Below are positions 24,901 to 36,900 of a DNA stretch of 64,000 nucleotides, in pieces. The first letter of the stretch is position 1; each line of letters starts with the position of its first letter. The position numbers and the translations under genes were made by a program. Under the pieces are notes generated by a model. It had not been told where the DNA came from. It did no database searches and saw only the letters and a program-made list of their open reading frames with translations. Source of the stretch: Anastrepha obliqua (taxonomy: Eukaryota; Arthropoda; Insecta; Diptera; Tephritidae); NCBI RefSeq assembly GCF_027943255.1, contig NC_072895.1, positions 21,798,001 to 21,862,000 on the forward strand, in the 5' to 3' direction.

Positions 24901-27900
24901 TCATCCAACAATGTGTAAGAGAATTGGGCGTTCTCTAAATATCCATGCCACACACTTGCGGTGGGGCGAATGGTGAAACTCGTTACTGAAGCATTGCTTC
25001 AAGCATGCGGAAGTGACGCTCGGGATGGATTCATTCGGTGTACTTTAGCATCCCGTCAAACTATACCTCAGTTTGACAACAAAGCACACAACTCCCTCTG
25101 ATTTGATAAATATGAAATGAACTATTGCTTTAGGTTTAAAAAACGCCGAGTTGCTTGAAATACTTTTTATTGTATTATTTTTTCCAATATTACAAAACAT
25201 GAAAAAAAGAACAAAACCGGTTAAAAAAAATTAATAAAATAAAAAAAATTAAAATTAAAAAATAAATAAAAATTAGAAAATATATAAAAATTAAAAAAAA
25301 AAAACAAAATTGGAACCCAAAGTGCAGCAACCTCCACGTGGTCGGTTCTAGGCCACAAAAATATTTATGTACTCGTATTTTCGCAATAAAAAGTAGGCAA
25401 AAAGCTGCACAATCAATAACGTTTCATTATTATTTTACAGTGTACAGCTGCTTAATCTTGGGTAAATTTATGTCTAAATAGTTTATAGTCCTTATTTTTG
25501 GTATGAAATGTGCTCCAAAGTGTTTTCAGAATATCAACTGAAATTTCTATATTTGAGGCCTCTGCTGGCGACAGAAGATATCGTTCGATTGGGCTGAAAT
25601 TTGGCACACACTTTATTAGTCTAACAGTGTAACTTTTCCGCACTATTAGAATTTGATCCTAAAAAAAAATTTTTTTTCGGCCAACTCTAGTGTATAGTGA
25701 ATAATGCTTAGACAGTACCTTTTTTATGCCATCTTTGGGATTTGTCAAGTGGAAGATGTGCAATTTTACACGCGTAAAATTATTTGAAACTTATTATGAA
25801 AAAGGGACATGCCATGCCAACCCACTTCTTTACTCGTGGATTTCGAGTGAACTCTGCGGCATGATAGTGTAAGCGGTGATAGTTCATAAATCTTTCAGCA
25901 AGACTTTGCTCCTTCACACCCTTTGCTCCTAATACCCTGGATTACTACGTTAGCTTAGTTGGAAGAAAATTGTTAAAATAAATTTTGTAAGTTTATGTGC
26001 TATGCTAAATTATACTTTTGTATTTGCACGGTGCTAATACTTTATTTATTTGCAAATAACTAAGAACGGCAAAGAATCTCTGCCATAGACTTTAACCGGA
26101 TGCGTTTCTTATTTCCAGATGCAAATATATTCTCTTCTTCCCCATGAGTTTTTTCACTTGTTGTTGCTTAGTTGCAGTTGTTGTTACCCACATCTTATCT
26201 TATATACATATAAGTACAGACATATTCATATATATAGAACTTTTTTTCTTTGTTTTTCATTACGAAAAGTTCATTGTGATTACGAAAAATATACGAGGTT
26301 TGTTCAAGAAGTATCGCAAATTTTGAATTTTCGCAGGTTACGTGCATTCGAATTTCGATTTTTTTGTGGCGATATGTTGGTACTCATATTTCTCACTCAT
26401 GCCGACGAGTTCGGCCATTTTGAATGTTCAGTTAATTGTTGACAGCTGCTTTGCTTGCACGTGGCTCGGCTCATTTTCAATTTCTACCTATTCAAAAAGA
26501 TGGATCAAAGACCTGTGTCAAATTTTGTGTTAAAAACGAAATTAAGTTTGCGGATGTTGAATGTATCATACGGAGAAGCTACGCTTATCGGTGGTGCAAA
26601 ATGTTTTAAAAAGGCCGAGAAGATGTGAACGACGAAAAGCGTGCCGGACGACCGAGCACTTCACAACAGACGAAAAAATTGATGAAGTGAAGAAAATGAA
26701 TGGTATTGGCCAATCGTCGAATCACCGTTAGAGAAGTTGCTAAGGACCTATACATATCGATTGGCTCATGCCATTCGATTTTTTTCAATGATTTGTGCAT
26801 GAGATGGGTCGCCGCGAAATTCGTACCAAAAGCAGCATCGCATGAACATTGCTAATGAGATGTTGGACTCTGTCCGCGACGACCCAAATTTGCTGCAGAG
26901 GTTCATAACTGGTGACGAATCGTGGGTTTATGGTTATGACGTGGAAACCAAAGCTCAATGGAAGCTGCCGCACGAACCAAAACCGAAAAAAGCGCGCCAA
27001 GTTCGGTCGAATGTAAAAGTTTTGCTTACCGTTTTCTTTGATTGCAGGAGCGTTGTGCATCATGAGTTCTTGCCACAGGGTAAAACGGTTAATAAGGAAT
27101 ATTACCTGCAAGATATGCGCAATTTGCGCGAAGCAATCCGCCAGAAACGCCCGGATTTGTGGAAGAACAAAAATTGGCTCTTGCATCACGATAACACCCC
27201 TGCTCACATATCGCTGCTTATGCGCGACTTTTTGGACAAAAACAGCAAACACACTAATGATGTCACAGCCACCGTATTACCCAGATCTGGCCCCCTGTGA
27301 CTTTTTCTTGTTCCCAAAAGCGAAAAAGTCAATGAAAGAGCCTAAGGACGCTACGCTACGATTGACGAGATAAAGACGGCATCGAAGGAGGAGCTGAACA
27401 AGATTAAAAAAAAATGATATTTTGAAGTGCTTCGAAGATTGGAAAAAACGTTGGCACAAGTGCATAATATCTCATGAGGATTACTTTGAAGGGGACACAA
27501 TAGATATTAATGAATAAATAAATAATTTTTGAAAAAAAAAAACACGAAATTCGCGATATTTTTTTAACAAACCTCGTATTTGCGGCGTCTACCATCCAAT
27601 GCCCTAATTTCCTTCTTCATATATATGGGCATACATACATACATATATGCAGACGTGTATATATACAAACAAACACATGTGTTGTTGTATTGTTTTGTTG
27701 TAGCTGCACTTATTCGAATTTTATAAATAGAAACATGTGATAATTTAGAAATCAAAATTAAAAGTAGCTGCGACTCTGCAGCTGCGGTGCACTAGTCCAC
27801 ACACACACACACACACATACACAAATACGCAATGTTCGCCGCTTCCTCTTTAATGGTTATTGCCCTCACTCTTTCATGCTACACATAATAAATACAACAT

Positions 27901-30900
27901 TAGCGTATTTTTTATTTTGTTTTGTTTTTGTTGTGGTTGTTATATTTTGTATTATATTTTGTTTTCAGTAAGAAGTGTAAGTTAGCGCATTCGTTGTTGT
28001 TGTTATAGTTTTTACAGCTCATGTTGCTTGATTGTAAGCATGAAACATCTGCGCGATCTAGCGGTCAACGGCAAACCATCGAATGGCTAATGCAATAAAC
28101 AACAACAACTGCTTAGAGTCAAGCCGAATAGTCACTCGCATAGGCAACGAAAATAGCTAAAGAAAAAAAGTGCCAAGAAGTAAATAAAAACAATCACTTG
28201 GCAGCGGTAGCAACAACAACGTGTGCATCTCAGCTATTTGGCATGTCAGCCACAGTGTCAAGATGTGTGAGTAAGCCAAGCCACTTGGTTGTTTGGCACT
28301 TTTTCTTACTCACAGCCAGCACCGAAAGAAATAAATTTGGCACAGAAAGCAGAGCAAATCAACAACATTCATTTTTTTCATTTTTGTTTTCATTTATTTC
28401 ACTGCTTCTTTGTAAGAATGCAGATTTTTGTCGGATGAGACAGCTTGGCTTCAATCGAGGCTGCTGCTGCTGTAATACACACACACATGTGTGCTTATGT
28501 ATGTAAGCGCATTTTGTTGTTGCTACGATGTTGATGATTTGTGGTCGACATAACGTTGAATTGTAGAATTTTCTAGTCATGAAATGCAAATGTAAATTAG
28601 TGTGAGTGAAAGAAATTCTATGATTTGATAACTCATTTATTATATATTACTTGGCAAATAATGCGTCACAAATATCATCAGCTATAAATAGCGCACTTTT
28701 AAAGCATTTTGCACTACAGTGCGTATGAGTGACCACAAACACTTTGCGTGTGTACACTGCGCCACTCAGCCGTTCACCACAAGCTTTCACTTTTTCTGAG
28801 CAAGCCCGCCCTAAGTACGGTGATTAAAAGGGGAATGGCTGACGCTAATTCATCGCCTCCACCCAACCACCACCCACTCACTACCAATGCTCATTATTTA
28901 TCTTAACCATAACATTTCTTTATTTGCCATAACTTACCCGCCTATTTATACACACATTTTTTTTTGTGTTCCCACTTATTGCCTTGGCGAACAAAGAACA
29001 AAGAAATTCATTTACAGCTCAATGCAATATTTGCCAATAAACGTGCGGAAAAATAAATAAAAAATAAAATAATATATGTTAAGAGAATTTCTGTTAAATA
29101 TTTGCTTATTTGTCCGCTTTATTAACACTGCGATGCTACAGTTACAAAAAATAAACCAACACAAAGAATGTACATTGACTGTGCCATATCGCTAGATTAG
29201 AGTGAAAAATTGCTATGTTCAGTTTTTCAAATTTTAGGAAGGAAAAAATAAAAATCTTTCAAGGTAATTTTATTCACTTGCATCGATTTTGCAACGTCAG
29301 TAATACAAAAGTGCGCGTATTCGAATCTAAAATAACAACAAATGAGTCGATTAATGAAAAAATTTTTGTATACAGTAACTGGCCATTGAATTATGACCGA
29401 TGATAAAAATTACATATTTATGGCTTTGAGAGCGAATAAAAAGCAAACGGTTTTAAAGCATTTAAAAAAGTTTACATATTTGTTTTCGTGGCTCCTCCCC
29501 TTGCTGTTAAGATGGCCGCAATTCGTTGAGGCATACTGGCTGGGCACTATGTTATCTTCATCTTAAGATTTTGGTCATTATACCACACATCTTCGATGTT
29601 TTCCTTAAGCTGTTTTATTATGGTATTACTCCGCTGGTATACTGCCGATTTGAAGTATGCCCAGCAATTTTCGATGGGTTAGGGTTCGGTGAACTGCCAA
29701 GCCATGACCATTATTTCCATTGAATTCAGACAATTCATACTCATCCTGGATGTGTTACATGGAGCTCCATCTTGCATAAAGGCGTATTCGTCTCTCGTAC
29801 ACTTCAGGGTTTCTAAATATGGCAGCAAAACGTTTTCCAGTACGTCCACGTACTGGACAGAGCGTATTGTTCCCTCAACAAAATGTAGCGGACCTGGTCC
29901 CTCTGAGGTTATACAGCCCCAAACAATAACACTGGGGAGGAGAAGGGGGGGTTTGACCCTTGGAAGCACACAATCTTCAGAATATCGTTCACCGCACTTC
30001 TGCGAATAAAATTTGCTGTTTTTGTGACCGCTTCCAATCGGCATTCATCGATGAAGATGATCTGTAAGAAGAAAAACAAAACCACAAAAAAGTGTGAATA
30101 TTCACATCTTCTTACTGCTATTTGACAAAGGAAAACATTTTTTTAAACTTACTTTTTTCCAATATTCCGCAACGAAATCTCTGTGAAATTGTGCCTAAAG
30201 CTGCCGCCGATTTCGCATACACGGTGTCAGTTTTGGCTTTTTTGCTGGTCGTCTGCAAAAAAATCTATTTTCGTATAAGCGTCGACGTAACGTTCTTTCC
30301 GAAATATTTACTCCAGATTCCTGAACCTCTCTTAAAATTTTCGACTTGAAGCATTTCTGTTCCAAAGAACTGTTTGGACGATTTTGCGATCCTGCCTGGT
30401 TGAGGGGATGCGTTCTCGGCGACAATTTTGGCGATTGTTTGAAGTTACCGCTAAAACGTTGTTGGTATTTTTCCACATTTTGGCAACATTACCTACAGTC
30501 GCCTTGGATATTCCAACGGTTCTTGCTATGTTTGCACAGCTCAGGTTCTTGGCTTTCAAAAGAACTGCAATTTGTTGCTTTTGTCCCGATGTCAAATCCG
30601 ACTTTTGGCCCATTTTCTAAAAAAACTGGTTAAATTAAAAAAAAAGAATAATCCACGTGACAATTCAAAAGATATGTATATTTTGTACTTACTGTTGTTA
30701 TATTTAAGATATACAAGGTGGCGCAAAAGTAACCTTGCGATGTTTTTTGGCTGTAATTTAAAAAAAAAAATGAAAAACTTTGATTCTTCTTGTGGATTAT
30801 TTTTATTTGGTCTTTTAATTTTTTTTTACATCAAGTCGAGAATATGATGTCATGTAAATGGCTGCCGCCACAGTTGATTGCCATTTGAGCCCTTTTTATG

Positions 30901-33900
30901 GCATTTTCCATCACTTTGGCCAAAACTTCCGGCGATAGGTCCTCACATTCTTGACGGATATTGTCTTTAAGAGCTGCAAGAGTCTGAGGCTTGTTGACAT
31001 AAACCCGCGACTTCAAAAAGCCCCACAAAAAGAAGTCTGGAGCGGTCAAATCAGGCGATATTGCTGGCCAGTGCAAATCGCCAAAACGGGAGATTAGGCG
31101 CCCGGGAAATGCATCCTTCAGCATATCGGTTGTAGCACGTGCAATGTGTGCCGTTGCACCGTCCTGTTGGAACCACATATTTTCCAATCCCAATTCATCA
31201 AGTTGCGGCAAAAAGAACTCGTTGATCATTGCTCTGTAGCGCTCACCATTCATAGTAACCATTTGCCCCGCGACGTCTTCGAAGAAAAAAGGTCCGATGA
31301 CTCCTCCAGCGAAAACAGCACACCATACAGTGACTTTGAGCGAGTGTAATGGCTCTTCGTGGGTTACACGCGGATTTTCAGTGCCCTAGAAGCGTAAATT
31401 TTGCTTATTTACATACCCGCTAAGATGGAAATGGGCCTCATCACTCGTGATTATTTTTGATGAAAAATCATCTTCCTCTTGGTGGTGATTAAGGATGGCT
31501 AGAGCGTATGTTAGACGCGATTGGCGGTCAGCAGCTAACAGCTGATGCACCGTCTGGACTTTGTACGGAAACATCTTCAAATCTTGTACCAAAATTCACT
31601 GTAAAGACCGTCGACTGATACCCATTTGCGTGGCACGTCGTCTGGTCGATGTCGACGGCGCTTCCATGACATCCTCGGCTACAGCAGCAATATTCTCTGC
31701 AGAATGGCTACTCCGGGGTCTGCCACACCTGGCAGCATCTCGTGTTGTGCCAGTCTCTTCGAGGCGAGCGGCTAAACGTCGCAGTGTTTCACCAGTAGGC
31801 GTTGGACGGCGAGGAAATCTGCGACAAAATTCACGTTGTGCCAAAGTCACCGACCGATTATTGGTCAAATAAATAGTCGTAGTCAGCAATATTCCGCGTT
31901 CTGGAGCAGTGTAGCGTGTATTTCGCATGTATTTACTACACAAATGTCAAAACAGAACTGACATTAGAGGCCAATCGCAAAATTTATAGCATTTTCTGAT
32001 AGGAGGATTACTTTAGTGCCACCTGTTATGGATATTCACTATTCAATTCTTTTACTTTTCAGACGATCTCAATTAGTTTTTTTATGCTCCTCACACAAGA
32101 TCGAATTAAACTGATCCTTTTCTCATCGTAGCAAGCCAATTGACGGGAAATTCTTAAGAACATCTATGAACAGGTTAAAAACCCCTTAATACACTTTTTT
32201 ATTTGGAAAAGCCCAAATTAGATTGAAAATCTTACCTGATATTTGAAGTTGTCAGAAAAAATGCCTTCGGTCATAATTGAATGGCCAGGCACTGTACATT
32301 TTTTTCCGTTCGAATACCACGAATTCGTAATCCGCTGAAACTTCCTCTTCATTCACAAAGAAAGCATACTTTTCATACTGAGCTTGGCCTGAGAGTTTCC
32401 TCATACTGAAGAAGTCAAATGAGTTTGCAGCTGATCAGCGTGAGCGCAACATGTAGAGTGGAATGCTGCCATGCATTCTCACATCGCAACTCCACCATCG
32501 TCTGAGTTTGACTGCACCAACAAGATTTTGTTTCTCAAGAACAGTGCCTTATTTGCGCGAAACAATTTGACGGCCTCTTATCCCAAAAATACAAAATTTA
32601 CTTTCGTCCGAAAAAATTACTTGTTTTCAAATCCTTGGCGGCTTATTTATATAATTAATAGTAAATTCAAAAAATAAACGTCTTTCTTCGATTGACTCTA
32701 CAACAATATCCAGCTTTATGTAAAACTTTTTTAGCAGTTTCCACACAAATACCTTTTTTAAATGTTTGGCTTAGGTTTAGGTTTAGGTTAAATGGCTGCC
32801 CTTGCGAGGGGCCCAGAAAAATTAAAATTTGACCGTTGTGATACCATACAGGGGGAGGGGAGGGGAACAGGAAAGGGGGAGGAACCAGACACAATTCAGG
32901 GCTTGGATTACGTTTGTGTTAGCTGCTTCAAGCTGCTGATGAATTTCACCAGATTTGTGATTTTTAAGGCCGCAATATCCGCTGGTGTAGAGCTGGTGAG
33001 AGCTCAGATGCTTAAACCTTGGCCCGACGAGAGCAGGGCAGCTGAGAAGAAGGTGTTGAGTTGATTCCACCTCGTCCTCTAAACAGCTTCTGCAGAAAGG
33101 GCACGACGCAATGTCAAGCCTCACCCCATGGAGACCTAATGGGCAGTGTCCGGTGAGGATACCTACCAAATTCGATAGCTGTGGCTTTGTTAGCCTTAGA
33201 AGTTTCCTCGAGCGCCTCTCCGATCTACCCGTAGCCAGAAGGACCTCGCGCCTTTGCACGTTTGCGCACTAGCACAACGCTCGCTGAGTTGACGCGAGGC
33301 CCATATTTTCAAAAGCAGACCACAGGTTCTTAAGGGAACTATAATCCTCTCATATTGCAATGATGCCATCTCAAGGGTGCCCTGTCTGGCCAACTCATCG
33401 GCCCAGCAGTTTCCCCTCTATGCTGCTGTGACCGGAAACCCAAATGAGACTAATATCGAAGTATTCCGATGCAATCGAGAGGGAAGTCAGGCATTCCCCG
33501 ACTAATTTCGAATGCACAAACAGCAAGCCCAAAACTCTAATTGCCGCTTGGCTGTCGGAGTAGATATTTACCTCCTTTACTATAATCACAGAAGCGAACA
33601 TCCAATCCACAGCTTCCTTAATTGCAGCTACTTCTGCTTGGAAAACACTGCAGTGGTCCGGAAGCCGAAATTTGAGCTTGATGAGAAGCTCCTTGCAGAA
33701 TACTACCCCACTAACTCTTCCGTCCAACTTCCAGCACATTTTTCTGAGTGCACTGCTCTCAAAGAAACCAGAAACCGTCTTCTCAAACACAATTGGATTG
33801 AACTCCTCAAGATTCCCAATGAAGTGTCAATCAACAACTTTATCAAAGCTGTGAAAGCAACAATCTAAAATTAGTATAAAAAAAAGTATATGCATTACAT

Positions 33901-36900
33901 TCATATAAGAAGAGCTGATAGCCCTGGCAGCTAATGCTCATTAGTAAATTTTTAGCAAGCTAATTTAGTTAATTTGGTTAATAAATTATAATAATATATA
34001 CATACATATATGCATATCCCCAACCCCCTAATAGTATAGAATATTTATTTCAAACTATCATTTTTAATGAATTATTAATTAAATCATATTTGTACATTCA
34101 TTTCAATTAATAATTCAGCAAAAATTTCAATTTTTCTGCTATCCGTATTTTTATGGCCATCACTGTATGTAGATATGTATGTGTTTAGTAACAGTAATGT
34201 GAATCGTCAAAAGAAACATAAGACTTCATTAGATTGTAAATGTTAATGAGCTCCGGGCATGCTCATGTTGTTATTGCGTAGCCACTAGAATTATGACTGC
34301 TCTTGTTGTTCGCATTTTTATGGTTGCATTTTAATGAGCAACTTGGCAACAAATCATATTTCCATGAATATGTAGATATGTAAATACAGGTGCATAAGTA
34401 GGTGCACATACAGATACGAAAACTAAATTAGAAGTACAAAATATGAAAAACATTAAAATATGTAAAGCTATGGGTAGCTTACTATCACTACATACGGCAA
34501 CAACATCCATGATGTAGCGCAAGAGCAACATCAAAAACATCACCACCAACAACAGCCGACACAGCAGCAAATTTTGCCCATTCAAATTTTGCCCATTCAA
34601 ATTTTGCCCTTAATTTCAGGCCACAATAATGATTTTATCAATATAAAAATGAACACGGAATTGTGTGCCTTTGTATTGTGTTACTCGTATTTTAAGTGCT
34701 TCTGGACATTTGTAATAAAATATTTCGAAAGTAACGCCTAAATGTGAGTAGTGAATAATTGCTAGATGGTACCTTTTTTCTATGTAATCCTTGGCATTTG
34801 TCAAGTAGCCAGTTGTAAAATTTTACAACTTAAAAATTATTGAAACATACCTTCTACTCAAATATGAACGAGACGGTATCAGTAAAACGGTCCGCGGATG
34901 ACATATGGCAAAAATACATTTTTTGTTTTTTGGTAGGACTGTTATAAGCTTACATGGCAAATTTCAGCGTGATATGTCACACAGTTTGTTTTCTGTGCTA
35001 CTGTAAACAAGTCAAGCTCTAGTGTGTTCTTCGAATTTAACGATGGAAATTCAAGTTGAACAAAGAATTTGTTTGAAATTTTGTTATTCCAACAAAATTT
35101 CGGCTTCACACGCCTTAAAAATGTTGCAGACAACCTATGGGGACTCTGCTCTATCGCGTGCACGTGTTTTCCAGTGGTACAAATCGTTCAAAGAGGGCCG
35201 TACATCAACCCAAAAAACCACGCCAAAGTCGCTCAAAAATTAAGGTTATGCTGACAGTTTTTTTCGATTACGAAAGTGTTGTGCACTCGGAGTTCCTTCC
35301 GCAAGGCCGATCGGTTAACGCTGAATATTATTTAGACGTTTTAAAGCGTTTGCGCGAGAACATTCGTCTTAAAAGGAAGGAATTGTGGGACAACAAGTCA
35401 TGGTTCTTGCATCACGATAATGCACCAGCTCATACATCCCGTCTTGTTCGCGATTATTTGAACAAAAATAATGTTAATATCGTTCCGCAAGCATCCTATT
35501 CGCCTGATATGGCTCCATGTGACTTTTTCCTGTTTCCCAAGCTCTAGTTGCCGCTCCGTGGAAAACATTTTGAGACAATTGAAGTCATAAAAGAGAATTC
35601 GAAGAACACACTCGAGCTTGACTTGTTTACAGAAGCACAGAAAACAAACTATGTGACATATCACGCTGAAATTTGCCATGTAAGCTTATAACAGTCCTAC
35701 CAAAAAACAAAAAATGTATTTTTGCCATAAGTCATCCGCGGACCGTTTTATTGATACCGTCTCGTTCATATTTAAGTAGAAGGTATTTAGAAAATGATCG
35801 ATCTTTAAAAACATCATATCGCACATTCGTGTGGTGCGTTTTGTTTTTTTTTTTGTTTTTTTGGATGCAAATAATCGTCCGAATTAGTCGTCAATTCAAT
35901 TCAAAAAATTTCAAGAAACTTAAAAAGGACTCTCTCTCTCTCTCTCTTATCTACACAGTCTGTGGTGGACCATAGCTTCATCAACAATCCTCCTCCAATT
36001 CAGTCTCTCTCTTGCCTCATTTGTTCAACTACGAACGTTTATTGCTTTTAATCTACTTCTACATCATCAAGCCATCTCTTTCTTGGTCGGCCACTCTTTC
36101 TTCCTCCAATTGGACTTAAAAACGACTGGCAGACCAAAAACTGCACGTTCTGTTGAGAATCTTGCTGCTTTAGCACAAAGGGTTGTTTAACAATCTCCAA
36201 CAACCATATCGCGACGTTCTCAATAATTAGCCATTCGTGAATTGACTGGTTGGTGCATTTTACAAAAGGATTCGCATTGACAGCCCTAAAAACTCCAATT
36301 AACATAAGAATTTTCACAACGCAGAAATTTCGTGAATTGGTTCTTTGAACAAGGGCAAACTTATCTTTAGTGATGAAGCTCATTTTGCACTGCATGAAAA
36401 CTGAAAGAATCTAAAATCGACATGTTTTATTTTAAAACAATATCTAGGCGCATCTGTTGAAAGACCCTTTATATGGATATAAAATCAAAAACCATAAATC
36501 AAACCAATAAAAGTTAACTTTACACAAATTGAGGCAAAATGTAGTGGGTACATACACAAAAAGGGTGATAAATTTAGAGTTAGCGGAATTTAAATTGAAA
36601 TAAAACAAGGTAAATTCAAATTGATTGGGTAATTTTTATTGTTTTTGTGTAGAACCATTCATGGCATTTATTTTTTCAAGATAAACCCATTCAAATGTTG
36701 GTCGCAACTGCACCGTAATCCGGCCATCCGTAAACATCAATTTTGAATGACTCGCGACTCGCTGGAGGAGTTCGGTCAATTTCTCGTGAATAACTTTAGT
36801 AAATTTGGCTTCCAATGTCTCAATCGTAGGTGATTTACCCACAAAGCATTTGGACTTTACATACCCCACAAGTAGAAGTCCAAAGGTGGCAAAGAAGTCT

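Larger units (their letters stand above)
23455..25900 (+). mobile_element. rosa-like mariner 5' part, interrupted by a 2.2-kb insertion
   Basis: The left end AAAGGGTCTTTCAAAAG follows TA-rich DNA at 23451-23456. After the insertion (23492-25689) the sequence continues and translates as [20 protein letters not shown] (about 25749-25810) and [13 protein letters not shown] sequence, the N-terminal helix-turn-helix region of rosa-type transposases. The same 5' end occurs at 34710-34848, and the matching terminus is at 36454-36473. The catalytic domain and right end were not found here. Confidence 0.65.
29373..32294 (-). mobile_element. Tc1-like element, complete ends, containing a nested rosa mariner
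   Basis: The left end CAGTAACTGGCCATTGAA and, inverted at the right, CAGTGCCTGGCCATTCAA share TTATGACCGA further in; TA flanks both (29371-29372 and 32295-32296). Without the nested 1.3-kb mariner (30714-32026) it is about 1.6 kb, a normal Tc1 size. It encodes a Tc1-family transposase on the minus strand. Confidence 0.88.

Noticed and set aside
26785..27252. 155-codon minus-strand frame
   Set aside because: Antisense shadow of the mariner transposase on +.
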